A stretch of 64,000 bases of DNA from Chrysophaeum taylorii (taxonomy: Eukaryota; Sar; Pelagophyceae; Pelagomonadales; Pelagomonadaceae), in NCBI GenBank assembly GCA_029834535.1, contig JAQMWT010000057.1, positions 248,001-312,000 on the forward strand, given 5' to 3'. Position 1 is the stretch's first letter, and every line of letters starts with the position of its first letter. The notes under the pieces are model-generated. The model was not told the origin of the DNA. It was given only the letters and a program-made list of their open reading frames with translations, and made no database searches. The position numbers and the translations under genes are program-made. Positions 52,862-64,000 of the stretch are shown here, in pieces.

Positions 52862-54729
52862 GAGATTCGTGCGGACTCTTCTTCTTCTTCTTCTTCTTCG
52901 ATGTGTGACACTTCTTGCTGGACGTTCGCGCCGCTCCGCTCGAACGCGATCTTTTCTTTATCGATCATCTTTTCGTTAATATTTCGTGTATGTATTCCTT
53001 CCTTCTCGGCGTTGCAAATCTGCCTCGGCGCGTCCACTCTCTCTCTCTCGTCGTATCATCCACTCGTTTTGCTTTCGTTTCTTTCGCCCTGTCGCATCCA
53101 ACTCATCAAAGAGCCGCCTCCACGTTTATTCCGGACTCCTGAGATCGCTGCTCCGCCGCTGCGTGTCCGACCGACCGCACACCTGGCGGCTGCGGTTCCC
53201 TGCCACGACGGGCGCATCTCAAAAGACATGGTCAACGCGCGCAAGCTGCGACACACCCTGGTGTTTCGTTTCTCTTTTATTCGAAGCGCAGTCATAGTCG
53301 TCACCACCTTGGGCGTTCTAGAATCCATCATCTTCTACCTTGTCTCGATCTTTGGTAGCCCCGTGCACGCGTGCATATAACGGACTGATGCCGACACCGC
53401 CGCCGCATCGCCTACAATATTATTTACCATTTTTAAATATACACATTCGACGCGCCCGTTGCCGCCTTCTCCTCCTAATCTGGCTCTGATTTTGTATATA
53501 GAGCTCTCTCTTGGGATTTTATTGTTTTGATGATAGAGATCTCTCTTGGAATTTTATTGTTTGATGAGGAAAGGGAAAAAAAAAAACTTTCCGTCTTCAA
53601 GGCGGACGACAGGTCGAGGCTAGATCTTGATCGCCCTCTCCCCCCCAGTCGAGAAAAAATCGCCAGAATGGGATTAAGCATCAATGAGGAGCTCATGACC
53701 AGGCTTCAGCCGTAGCCTGCTTAGTACTTAGCTGAGCCCACTCGACAGTCGGCTGCCGTCGTCTTCCTAACGCGCTGCCGGTGCTTGCCAGCGGCGATCG
53801 GGTCGCTCTGTTTCGAGCGGCAGCAGCGCTTGCACCGTGGGTCTTAGTGTGTTCCCTCGTTGCCCTGGTCGTGGCATCCGGGTGGCGCTCGCGCGTCGAC
53901 GGATTCGACCTGAGCGCTGCGTCTACAGGGGGCGCGTGGATGACCTGGATGTCGGGAACGAAGGCGCGGCGCGAGTGCTGGGACAATGGCTCTCGAGGAG
54001 CAGACGCGGGGGCAAGAATGATAGTGTTGTTTGTGGCCGCCACGGTTATTTATCGAAATATAAATCGTCGTCAGCAGTATTGTGGGCCGGTTCTTCCTTG
54101 TCGACTGAAGCCTAAGCGCTGGTTGCTCGACAATTGGATTTCGGAAGAGCGGCGAAGGGCGAGCTGGCTCGCGGACGGCAGGCCTCTCCTAGTGATCGGG
54201 AGGGCTTGAAGCGAAACGTTGTTGTCCCGGACTATAGACTTTGAATTTGGCGCAAGTGTGGCGATGGTCGAACCAACGTTGAGGATGCCGAAACCGACGT
54301 CAGAGCTGCGAACTCCCCTTGTTTGAAGGCGCCGAGACCGCACGCGTTACTGGCAGCCCCGCCGTGGACGAGGTCAATCCAGCAGGGCTCCGCATGGAGC
54401 AAGCCCGGGCGGCTCTGCTCCCTGCGTCTTCTCGTGGTCGACAACATCGCGCTCCCCGTTATCGTCGCCGTCACGGCGCCGCGATGACGGTCAGTCGGGT
54501 GCGGCATCGCCTTGGAGTCTTTTCCTCGGCTCAAATAAGTGTCCCCGCTTCTCGGCGGAATCCGCCATTCCTTCGCTCGCCCGTGTCACGCTTGTCACTT
54601 TGACTATGCCTTCGTGCGACGCTTTCGCTGCACCACATCCCTGATGATTGGCATGGTCACTTGTTGTGCGTTACCAAACCGCGCCATACAAATTTGCTCA
54701 TCTAAAACCTTACCCGCATCGCAATCCTC
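52862..54729. other. intergenic with unrecognised frames
   Basis: A TCT microsatellite follows the MYB stop (about 52,878-52,899). Plus-strand frames at 52,901-53,380 and 53,781-54,209 are hydrophobic or Arg-rich without recognised domains. A minus-strand frame at 54,232-54,534 contains NACGLGAFKQGEFAAL, similar to the NLCGLGAFDLQEYRKL peptide at about 14,540, so a decayed relative of the 13.6-15.0 kb tract may lie here. Confidence 0.3.
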
Positions 54730-54905
54730 AGTTGCGATTGAGGACGTTGCCTTTGAACCAGCTCCCAGCGTAGGTCGGCACCAGTTCGCCTTTCGGGCGG
54801 GCTGGTTGAAAGGCTGAACCTTCGGAGTGGTACGGGCTATGGCCGGGGGACGCAGAAGGAAACGTTAACGACGAAGTTGGCCGCGAGTCCGAATGTGCGC
54901 GGTCT
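54730..54905. repeat. dispersed SINE/MITE-like repeat, copy 2
   Basis: Relative of 34,725-34,925 in the same orientation, diverged by substitutions and small indels. 54,906-55,430 beyond it holds no recognised gene and may include the 3' terminal repeat of the adjoining retroelement, which I cannot delimit because its partner lies outside the window. Confidence 0.6.
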
Positions 54906-55432
54906 CAAAAACGAGGCGAAGATAGTTCACGTGCGGCCGGGGTCTCAACACAAAACACTCTGCAAATTCCACATACCAACGAAGACATGATATTCCCTCC
55001 CTCAAGGCCGTGACAACTGGCGACAGACCATTAACTAGCCCTCTGATGCCCGGTGACTCGTATGGCGGCACAGAAAAATAACCTTCCCGACCCCCGGGTG
55101 ACAGACAAAGGGGGCACTCACCGACTCGTCCTAGACCTCACTGAACGAGGAAAACACGGACTCGGGGTCGGATATGCTCGCCACACACCTTGCACACGCA
55201 CACCAAGCCTCTCAACAAGATGGAGAGATGGTATATGATAGCAAGAATGCTACAAGAATACTGCAAGAATGCTTCTCACAAGAGAGAGGTATGATTCTGA
55301 AGTATGATGTCACTAGGAAGATAGGGAAAGGCGTCCCGTTGAACGGGTCTCAAGCCTCGAGAGAGGGGGGGTAAGCCTTAGCGGTCAGGAGTTGCCGCCA
55401 CAGGACTCCGCTGGTGAGAACACGAGCTGCCC

Positions 55433-55855
55433 TCAGCGAGTCCGGCGAGAAGCACGAGCCTTGGCTGAATGAGCGTCTCGGGAACGAGTCTTCTTGTAGA
55501 CACGTTCGACGACAGGTTCAGGAACGCGTCCACCACGCAAAGTGAACTTAGGAATCAACGCATCGATCTCATACGGGGCGAAGTCGGTGACACAAGGAGT
55601 GGTACTGTTGTTGACCTTGGTCTTGTCGGTGAAACTGCGACCGTCCACGTCCTTGTATTCCGGCTTAAGCTTGCGAGTAGAGAGATGTGAAGTAGGCTTG
55701 TAATAAGAAACCTTGTCATGGGGACCGAGATCAGCATAGAAATGCAGAGCGACTCGCTCCTTCACAAAACCATAGGGTTCATAAACTTCAGCGACATAAA
55801 TCTTCTTTCGCCAATCGGACCGTTTATTATCCGGAATCCGAAAGATAACGAACAT
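55433..55855 (-). mobile_element. C-terminal extra region of the gypsy-type element
   Basis: About 140 residues after integrase: FVIFRIPDNKRSDWRKKIYV, then ALHFYADLGPHDKVSYYKP and a basic tail. The opening is beta-rich and reads like a chromatin-reader or BAH/Tudor-type module attached to an integrase, by analogy with chromoviruses, but no named domain is certain. Confidence 0.45.
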
Positions 55856-55868
55856 ACCATGCTTGTAA

Positions 55869-58800
55869 TCATCCCGAAAGGTCTCCTTGGGCTTGGGGCA
55901 CAGCTCGATCGACCACTGGAGAAACCATCACAGGGGTAATCTGACTAACATGAACACAACGGCGTTCGGGAGGAGAATCAAGAGACTCAATCCTGTAAGT
56001 GACCGGGGACAAGCGTTCCAAAATAACGAATGGACCGCGCCATTCCGGTCGAAGCTTGTTCTGAAGAAAAGGGATGTAGAGCAGAACATGTGAACCTTCA
56101 TACTCCACATCAACATGGTCCGCATTGTAGGCGAGACGTTGTTTACGAAGAGCCTTCTCGCGAGCTTCGTTCACCGTAGCGGTATAGAACTTCAGCCTCT
56201 CGCGAGTCTCTGCCACAACATCGGAGCGAGTTTTCGGCAGGCGGCGGACATCAAGATCCATGATCGTGTAATCGGTTGGCAATAAAGGCTGTCGGTTAAG
56301 ACGAAGCATGAAAGGTGAGATCTGAGTCCCCGGAATAAATTTGCGATTATTACAGAAAGCAATGTACTCCGCGAATTCGGGCCATTCCGTGATCTTGCGG
56401 TTTTGAAGGCACGCACGGAGGAAAGCCTTGATAAAGCGGTTGACCCTTTCCGCAGGATTAGCCTGAGCATGATACGGAATCGTGGTACTATACCGAACAT
56501 TGAAAAGATGACAAAACTCTTCCATCAACTTGTTGGCGAACTCTTTCCCATTGTCGGTACGAATCCTCTGAGGTAGATAACCTTTGAGTAATATATTCGC
56601 GACAAAAGACTCGAGGATTGACTCAGCAGTCTTATGGTGTAGTACGTCAAGAATCAAGAAATGAGAAAATGGATCAAAAAAAACAATGAGATATGTCTCG
56701 GGACCAGCACTGGGCAAAGGTCCAAACAAATCCATACAAAGGACGACACAATCACCATCATACACCGGTTGCTGAAGCAGACCTGCTCTCTTTGGTTCAG
56801 GCGTACGAGCTTTCTTGCTCACTATGCAACAAGCAATGTAAGCACCCACCTCATTAGACATATGAGGCCACCAAAAACGTTCAAGTATCGACTGCACTGT
56901 ACTTTGACGACCCATATGACCACCATTGAGAGGTGTGTCATGGTACAATCGGATGATGCGCGTCCGTAAAGTTCGGGGTGCGACTATCATCGGGTGCAAG
57001 TCGGGTGCGGCACGGTAGAGAACTCCTTTCACCACTTGATAGCGATAATTGGCTCCGTACCGACGAAGAGAATGGCCCTGAGCCATGCGATAACGAATGT
57101 CCTCGCAAGTAGCATCAGTGATCTGCTCTTTGGCTATCTCTTCCAAAGTCAAATTATCCGGAATCTTGTCGATGTACTCTTGGTAATCATCGGCATCACG
57201 GAAAATACTAGGCTGGGTCTGAAGTCGTTGCTTCTCACGTTGTTTCGTAGCATGAGACGTGACCAATTGCATCGGATCATCGAGGTCTTCCTCCTCTTCC
57301 TCCACAGGCAACTCAGTCGTAACAAACGACGGAATGACATGGCACCCAGGTAAAGGTGCTCCTTCATCATCAACAGAACGAGGGAGTTCTTGGCACACTA
57401 GATACGCGTGGTTCAAGGGTTCACCAAACTCGTCCGTCTCGATGACATGATCTATAGGATTGCGAGAGCGACAGTCAGGGATGCTCATTCCCGGCGACTT
57501 CCCTGGCTTGTAACCCAATTCAGGATCAAAATTGGCGAGCCGCATCGCCCATCGAGCCAACTGCCCAGACGAGTGCTTCGCCTTTCGTAAAAACGTAAAG
57601 TTGCGATGATCTGTTTCAAGGATCGTCTTGTGACCTTCAATATAAGAGCGAAAATGCTCAAGAGAAAGAATAACTGCCAGGAGCTCTAGCCGGCGAGGCT
57701 CATAGTTCCGCATCTCTTTCGGCACAGCTCGGCTCCAATACTCAATTACTCGTTCCTCTCGTGTCACCTTACCGGTTTCGTCCTTGATTTCCACGAGCTG
57801 AAAAAGATACGCACCCAGACCATCCTTGGAAGCATCCGAGCGGATCTGAAAAGGAAGATCGTAGTCAGGATGATAAACTCCACGAGAATCCACCAAAGCT
57901 TCGATGATCGTGTCCCATGCCTTTTGGCACTCAGGCGTCCATTCAAACTTAACGCCTCCAAGACACAATCCCCTAAGCGGCTCCACAATCTTCGAATAAT
58001 TCTTCACATATCGGCGGCAATAGTTGCTCATACCAATGAAAGATCGAATCTGGGTCTTCGGGGACGTATTGGGCAACGTACCAGGAATCGGCATCTGCTG
58101 CAACGCTTCTAACGTCTTGGGATTCGGCTTCAAGCCTTCCGGAGTCGAAACATGTCCCAAAAACTCGATTTCATCCTTGAGGAGGTGGAACTTCGAAGTT
58201 CGTCCACTATATCCTCGCTGTGCTAAATGGCACAACACTTCAATCAAAACTTGTAGATGTCGGTGGAGTTCATCCGATCCCATCATAATATCATCGACAA
58301 ACGCGACCAAGTCCTTATACGTCCATGTGGACAAATCGCTAGCCATCTGCTTACAAAAGAGAGCTCCTGCTGTTTTTATTCCTAGAGGCAAGCGCAAGAA
58401 ACTATGGGCTCCAAGTGGACTAACCATCGTAACAGCGTCCTGAGCAGCGGCGTCCAAACGTAAGTTATGATAACCCCATCGAATATCAATGCACGTCCGC
58501 CAACGGCGCATGGCAATAAAAGCCAAAGCATCATCTTGACGAATATTCGGCCAACTGTCATTGACAAGCTGATCATTGAGCTGACGCAAGTCAACTGCAG
58601 CACGAAAAGCATTCGACGTCCCGGCCTCTGCTCCCTTCTTAGGCAGTATCAGTACAGGGAATCCCCACGGAGAGTTCGCCGGTCGGATGACTCCATCGCG
58701 ACACCACTCAGTGATCTGCTTTCTGACACACTCGAGCTTTGCTGGCGTCAGCCTATAAGGCGTCATCTTGATCGGTCTTGGTTTGCGTCTTAAAATCGTA

Positions 58801-58970
58801 GAGAAACCGGTGGCGAGTCCACGGGTCTCATAATCGGATCAAAGAAAGCCCACGCGTATTGCACGCAGTGGCTCAACATCATCTTCGCATCATCATCCAC
58901 ATGCGGGTTGTCGGGAATTCCCAGATCTCGAACAACCTTTTCAACTTCTTCCTTCATAGGAATTACGACT
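55869..58970 (-). mobile_element. reverse transcriptase, RNase H and integrase region of the gypsy-type element
   Basis: RT shows GVIRPANSPWGFPVLILPKK, AAVDLRQLN, LPLGIKTAGALF and the FVDD box (LVAFVDDIMM). RNase H shows IRSDASKDGLGAYLFQ and ETDHRNFTFL. Integrase shows NGGHMGRQSTV at the zinc-finger position, MDLFGPLP, IRTDNGKEFANKLMEEF and NPAERVNRFIKAFL, the DDE core. These are standard Ty3/gypsy Pol blocks in the standard order. Confidence 0.9.
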
Positions 58971-59068
58971 TTCATCGCATCATTGTCCTTGACGTGCTCG
59001 GGAGTCTGCGGTAACGGTACACTGCCCGCATCGCGCGGCGTATCCTTCCATGGCACATCGAACTTTTC

Positions 59069-61804
59069 TTAGTATTTGAACCTCTCCTCAGGGTGGCTCT
59101 TATTGATCTTTTCACCTTTGACGCGTACATTCGGCTCGCTCCTTACTTTCGGCTCCTGTTCAGGTTCAGGATCCGGCGGAACGTCCACTTTTGATTGTCG
59201 GGGGGGGGCAGCAGAAAAAGCATGAGCCGTCCCCGGCGCATCTGTTGGAAGCGGAAGCATAGGAACTTCTGGCGGTTCCCATTTAGTGGGATCCTGGAGA
59301 TCATCTTTTGACACCCACTTAATGACACGAGTACGCGAATTTAACAGCGGAATCTGTACGTGACGAAAGGTGGTGTCAGAGATTCGCAAATACTGCTCAA
59401 AGGGTCGATCTGTCGGGCTCAACGCGGTCGGCAGGACTTCGCCACTTTGGCGGAAACCTCTGGTCACGGAGTTGTGCAGATCGACTGCTAAAATCGCAAG
59501 AGCATCTGAAGGGACGACAGACGCTAAATGTTTGAACGAATCTGTCTTAGACAAGCTAGCCCAATCATGATCCACCGGCATCGTGAGCAACTCGGCCGTC
59601 ATCTCGAGAGTCAAAGGCTGAGTGTCCGAGCGATGCGGTCCCAAACGAAGAGGAACTCGCGTAACGGTGTAAGCCGTATCTGTTGCTTCTCGGGACGAGC
59701 CAAGATTATTCAGCTGGAGCAGGTGGCGTTCATGAGCATAACCTAAAGCTGCAGCAAATTTTTGTTGCATGTTCACACATGTTTTCGGAGCCTCTTGCAA
59801 ATGCAGTGGGTGACTGGAAGCCAACAATCGCACGCGAGAGCTCATCAGAGTGGGCGTGATATCATGAAAATTGACGACGTACACGTAAGGGTGTAAGCGC
59901 GCTATATACGAAATAATGGACGCCTCCTGTTTAATCAGCCACATCATGAAGCCAACCATTTTGCACAGCTTCATCGTCCAGTTAGTGGCCGTAACACCCC
60001 TGCCAACATCTCTGGATGTCAAGTTGCAGAGTGCTGAATGAACGCAGGGTGGAGACGCTATACACATCGACGATGACCATTCCGTTTCAGGCAAATAAGC
60101 CTTGATCAACCGGAGGGTCAAGTCATATCGTCCGCAGAGCGTGTGCTGAACCACAGGTATCTTCGGAGAATTCTTCTGATGAACCTTGTTGGCAGCTGTT
60201 GAAGAGTCAATAGCAAGGGCGACTCGAAACGACGTCCCGCACAACTCGTTCGCTCGTTGCAGTCCTAAAGTACTTCCTCCGGCGCCGCTAAAGAGCATCA
60301 CAACCTTGCGATACGTGATCGGCACCCAGTGGACCTTTTCAAACCTTCGGCGAATCTCGCCTTCTGTAACTTCTCGGCATTTCTTTTCCTCCTCGTCAGT
60401 TCGTCGGTCGAAATCGTCGTTACCGAGCGATTCTTGACGAGAATTCTTCTTCTTATCGGCAGAAGGAGACGCCTTCTGCACTGAGCTCAAAAGCATCGGT
60501 TCGGGAGCCGCATCGCCTTGAGTCAGATGGCTTGCGACCGAAACAGTGAATGATAGGTTAGCCTTGTTAGATTCGGCTTCACCATCCTTCGTTAAATCGT
60601 CGACCGTCTCAGCATTCAGCTCGTCATCAAAACGAACAATATCGCCCAAAGCAAGGACTTCACCTTGAGTAATCACGGTCGGCACATCCTGGGTAGAGGA
60701 TATCGCCACTCGAGCTGCGAACTTATCATGATCCTCAGGAGAAGAACACATTCCATCGACTACCCCGAGTTGCTCGTACCCAGAGGACGTAGCAACGAAA
60801 ATTTGCCCAGTTTCCACGGGCTCTGAAAGAGCGACTGGCACGCAGTAGGTGCGCCCAGGCTCGACCTTCATCGTGCGTGCAGCATAGGCTATCACTTCAT
60901 AGGCATCGCTGTTCGAACTTTGAGAAGGCGTAACGGGAGGGACTCCCCAAGTCGTCGAAGCTCCCGCTCGTTTCTGCGGTGGACGCCGGAGGTCTTCAAT
61001 CTTGCACAAGCGAGCGTAGACTCGGTTCTCAACTGTGCTCATGCTCTGTTGCATCGCATGTTGCTGTTGCCCATAAACCTGAACTACCACGGGATAGCTC
61101 TCGTCATAAGTTGTTCTGAACGTCAAAATCGTAGAATCGACTCGTCGGTCCTGCACCTTCAACTTCTTGCGCCCATAAGCGACTTGTGTGCGTAGAAACG
61201 CAATGCGATTCCGCGGGTAGTCCACTATGGCTCCCAACACCCGAATATCGCGCGCTCCCAGCAAAAATAGATGATTAGTATCGGCCACAATAGCAACAAC
61301 TGGAACGGCGACGTCGTCCGCAAGCGCAATCCGCAATGCGACCCATTTGTGGATAGTCGTCTTGTTCAATCTTGACCCGTACAGGGTGCGCTCGACTGCA
61401 AGATTGCCCCGGTCAAGGATGATGCTATCCTTTTCCAGTTTTTCAACCATCCCACGACAAATATAGGAGACATCAGCCATTCCATCCACGCCTAAAGGCG
61501 TTGCAAACTTCGGCCCGTCTCGTCGTCTATAAATATGACCAACTATGAACGTAAGTGTATCAGGGTCCAGGCAACCGATGGTGATGAGGTCTTGCTCAAT
61601 CTTTTCCCCATCGCTCGGCGACAGTGCAGTGTGATGATATCGTATCTCCGGTTTCGCATCGCCCGGCATCTGCATCGTCACCGCTGCTATATCTGGCGTT
61701 CGACATCTCGCCGCTGAATCTATATTGGCGCTCGCCGCTTCGGCTGCTTCCTCATTCCCCAGTTTCGCTGACAACAAATTCTGACACTCTTCAATCGGAG
61801 GCAC
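59069..61804 (-). mobile_element. protease and DNA cytosine-methyltransferase-like region of the gypsy-type element
   Basis: The first 200 residues resemble a retropepsin: TPLGVDGMADVSYI at the active-site position and LLGARDIRVLGAIVDYPRN as the flap-side LLGxDxL block. From about residue 500 (near 60,307) a C5-cytosine DNA methyltransferase fold is visible: motif I VVMLFSGAGGSTLGLQ (501-516), an AIDSS strand where motif II lies, motif IV CIASPPC (582-588) with the catalytic-type Pro-Cys pair, and an SSRVRLLASS block like motif VIII, ending by about residue 790 (near 59,440). Cytosine methyltransferases inside retrotransposons have been reported in dinoflagellates and in the charophyte Klebsormidium. 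Whether this copy acts cannot be judged here. Confidence 0.82.
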
Positions 61805-62114
61805 ATATACTTCCTCCTTTATCTCTTCTGGCTATCGTCGTTTCTCGTCCATCAAATCGGACATTCCCGTCAACTTCTCCTCCATCGGCGCCGCTGTGGT
61901 CTGCTCTGCTGCGACCAAAACGGTATCGGCTAAAACATCGGCTAAAACGGGCTCGACATCGGCTAAAACGGGCTCGGGGGGAAAAGAAGACGTCGTCCCC
62001 GACGTCAACTCAAAAGGCCTAACGTCATCATCGTGAACTGCCCTGCAAGACATGCATGTGGTATGTTGCTCCTGTTGCAAACGATAGCTGCTCGTCACAG
62101 CGACATCGGCAACA

Positions 62115-64000
62115 TCATCGGAGACTCGGGCGGGGCGCGCCGTCGGGTAAAAGACAACCCCCGACAATGGCGGCGCGTCGGCCGTCGCATAAAGATTGGA
62201 ACGCGAAAGTTGCGCTCGAATGTCCCGAACTATCCCGATATCTGCCTCCGTCATATTCGTCATCGTAATGTCGATGACGTCGGCGCCGGCGCGAATTGCG
62301 ACTAGAGCTCCGGTGACGGCGGGGACTCGGGCTGCTTTGAGGAGTATTGGCTTTTCGATCAGGGCTCTGGCTTCGATGTCGTCGCGACGATCGTCTAGAA
62401 GGTGATCGTCCGTCTCGCTGTCGCGTAGAAAACGACGTAGTATCCTTGATGTCTCTGACCTCGCTCACCATGGTCGCCATTGTGGTTCCAAGATCGGAGA
62501 GGGCTGTTTGAATTTCATTAGAAGGCTCCGATCCGCGCGTGGCGTTCGCATGAGATGCATCATCACGCTTCGCCCAATCGGAGCGCGATATGGGTTGCTT
62601 CTTCTGCTTACGAATACGCTTCCACATCGCACAGTAGTAACGATCCGGATCGCGGTTGCAAACCACGCGATTTCCGTGTTCATCTTCATCGTGGGTGGTC
62701 CAGAAGAACCCACAGTGCGGGCACGTCCTCTTGCCCCACAAAAAAGGATCTCGTAAGATCATCTGATCCGCATTCCCAGACGGCCAATCCGCATCTTGCT
62801 TGGCTTGTTGATCGGAGGCCATAGCTCGACCTCCCCGCCCTCGCGGCGGTTTATTCGATTTCGGATTAGGAGGGCCTTGGTCCTTCTCCTCCTCCATCAA
62901 CTTTCGTATGTCGTTCTCGAGTCGCGTGATAAGCGCCACCATCGACTTAAAAGTCAAGTAACTATCAGGATGTCCGCTCCTCATAGTCCGCACACGGGTC
63001 CTCAACTCATTGGATGTCAATCCACGGATAAGCTGGTCGAGGATATCGACATCATCCATTGTGCGGCTGGACACGGAACAAAACTCCAAGGCTTCTGATT
63101 GGAATTTAGTACAATACGTCTGGACGTGCCGCTCCCCTGACTTCTTCGGAACTGAAGCCTGGGTGACCTTCCGCAGCTTGTCGAGCAGCTCCTGCTGCGT
63201 GCTCGGAGGTCGGCAAGTCGATCTAAAATAATCCAGAATTTTATCACAATACGTCTTATTAAGACGACGGATGCGACGAACCGAGGCTCCATGCTCTTCA
63301 TCGTCAGTATCCAATTTCAAGTAAAACGACGGACCGTGCGGTAGCTCATCGCAGAGCTCCTCGTATTTCTGCAAGTGTTCCTCAAAAATTGGTGCAACGG
63401 TGTCCCGTAGATGCACAGGTAGTAGGTAACGTAATTTCTCGACCGAGTAATGGTCATCTGCTAAAGTATGCATCATCGCCGCCGAATCCAAATTGAATTG
63501 CCGTTGGTCTCGGCCGTCGATGACGAGTTTGAAGTTGTCAGGCTTCAAACTGGAGGTGGGTCGACGGGATCGGCTCAAGTTGCCCTTTTCGAAGGCGTCC
63601 GCAACCGTCTGCGATATTCCCCGCGATAATTCCCGTAAAATTTTCGTACCTTCATTCTCAACTTCCGCCCTACCCTCAGTCTCCGTATCGACTCGGGGCG
63701 GAGGTTCATTCCCCGTTTCAGTGTTCCTTTCCGGTTCAGACGGCCTCACGGGCGTTTCCGGTTCGGGTCGACTCACGGGTCGTTCGCGGCTACTCTCCCG
63801 ACGCGTACGTTCGGCTAACAATTCGTCTCGTTCACGACGAAGTCTTTCAACCTCTTCACGTAGGGTCTTCGAGGTCTCAGTCTCTTGCTGCAAAGCATCA
63901 ATGAGCATATCAGCTTCTCGTCGAGCCGCTTCCTCTTTCGCTTCAGCCCTTTCACGACCAAAGAGCTCAGCTAATCGTTCATTTTCGCGACGTCTCCGCT
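62115..64000 (-). mobile_element. gag region of the gypsy-type element
   Basis: A coiled-coil N-terminus rich in Glu/Arg (KTLREEVERLRRERDEL) continues past the window edge. A gag-like helical core follows (YLLPVHLRDTVAPIFEEHL, ILDQLIRGLTSNELRTRVR), then a C..C..H type block around CPHCGFFW, and a basic Arg/Ser-rich tail (RRHRSSSRNSRRRRRH) probably binding nucleic acid. Confidence 0.75.

Larger units (their letters stand above)
55433..64000 (-). mobile_element. Ty3/gypsy-type LTR retroelement with a cytosine methyltransferase-like domain (fossil, partial in window)
   Basis: Minus-strand parts in order: gag (64,000 to about 62,115, still open at the window edge), protease plus DNA cytosine-methyltransferase-like region (about 61,800-59,070), reverse transcriptase, RNase H and integrase (about 58,970-55,870), and a C-terminal extra region (about 55,855-55,433). 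Pol order RT-RNaseH-IN identifies the Ty3/gypsy group. Long open stretches suggest a fairly recent insertion, but it looks broken, with about two to four breaks, apart from any frameshift or read-through the family uses between gag and pol. The 5' LTR is beyond the right edge; the 3' LTR should lie left of about 55,430 but is not defined. Confidence 0.88.

Noticed and set aside
52901-53380. 159-codon hydrophobic plus-strand frame after the MYB gene
   Set aside because: Pyrimidine-rich 3' flank gives Ser/Phe/Leu-rich translation; no domain or start context.

Overview
The window is nuclear DNA of a eukaryote, most likely a photosynthetic protist with a complex red-derived plastid (an ochrophyte stramenopile is my best guess; a haptophyte is possible). 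Three things point there: a co-chaperonin gene whose N-terminus has the signal-peptide plus FAP-motif form of complex-plastid presequences (12,975-13,397); a heliorhodopsin (30,200-31,249), a family known from algae and their viruses; and genes with few, very short GT-AG introns (about 43-54 nt) and GC-rich coding sequence. Nothing suggests bacterial DNA.

Layout. 1-560: scrap of a Ty1/copia element and the end of a dispersed repeat. 1,212-3,956 (minus): membrane-anchored FG-GAP/VCBS plus ASPIC-UnbV protein. 3,997-11,602: a decayed hAT DNA transposon just upstream of that gene, with a Copia LTR element (4,056-8,739) nested inside it. 12,975-13,397: plastid cpn10. 13,640-15,600: decayed, unrecognised sequence. 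15,605-23,490: a composite satellite array whose large units are truncated copies of the C-terminal end of a Helitron Rep/helicase, joined by a 19-20 bp minisatellite; the array is forward on the left and inverted on the right. 23,545-24,327: second copy of the dispersed repeat of 268-560. 24,895-27,023: an eight-fold CTFxP repeat protein. 28,269-29,600: heat-shock-element-like arrays around orphan coding fragments. 30,200-32,657: heliorhodopsin followed by an orphan six-pass membrane protein.

35,136-42,103 is the largest host gene: an MLL/trithorax-type histone H3K4 methyltransferase (Tudor-like, PHDs, bromodomain, extended PHD, FYRN, FYRC, very long polyglutamine, SET, post-SET) joined from three exons. 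After it come a LamG-like fragment, an MFS transporter, a secretory FkbM-type methyltransferase protein, a secreted nucleoside-phosphorylase-like protein, a small two-pass membrane ORF and a two-repeat MYB factor.

From about 55,400 to beyond the right edge lies a long Ty3/gypsy-type retroelement on the minus strand. Between its protease region and its reverse transcriptase it carries a cytosine-C5 DNA methyltransferase-like domain. This, with the Helitron-derived satellite, is the most unusual content. The host genes do not form an evident pathway; what links the window is chromatin, in that a host H3K4 methyltransferase, a methyltransferase-bearing mobile element and large repeat arrays lie close together.
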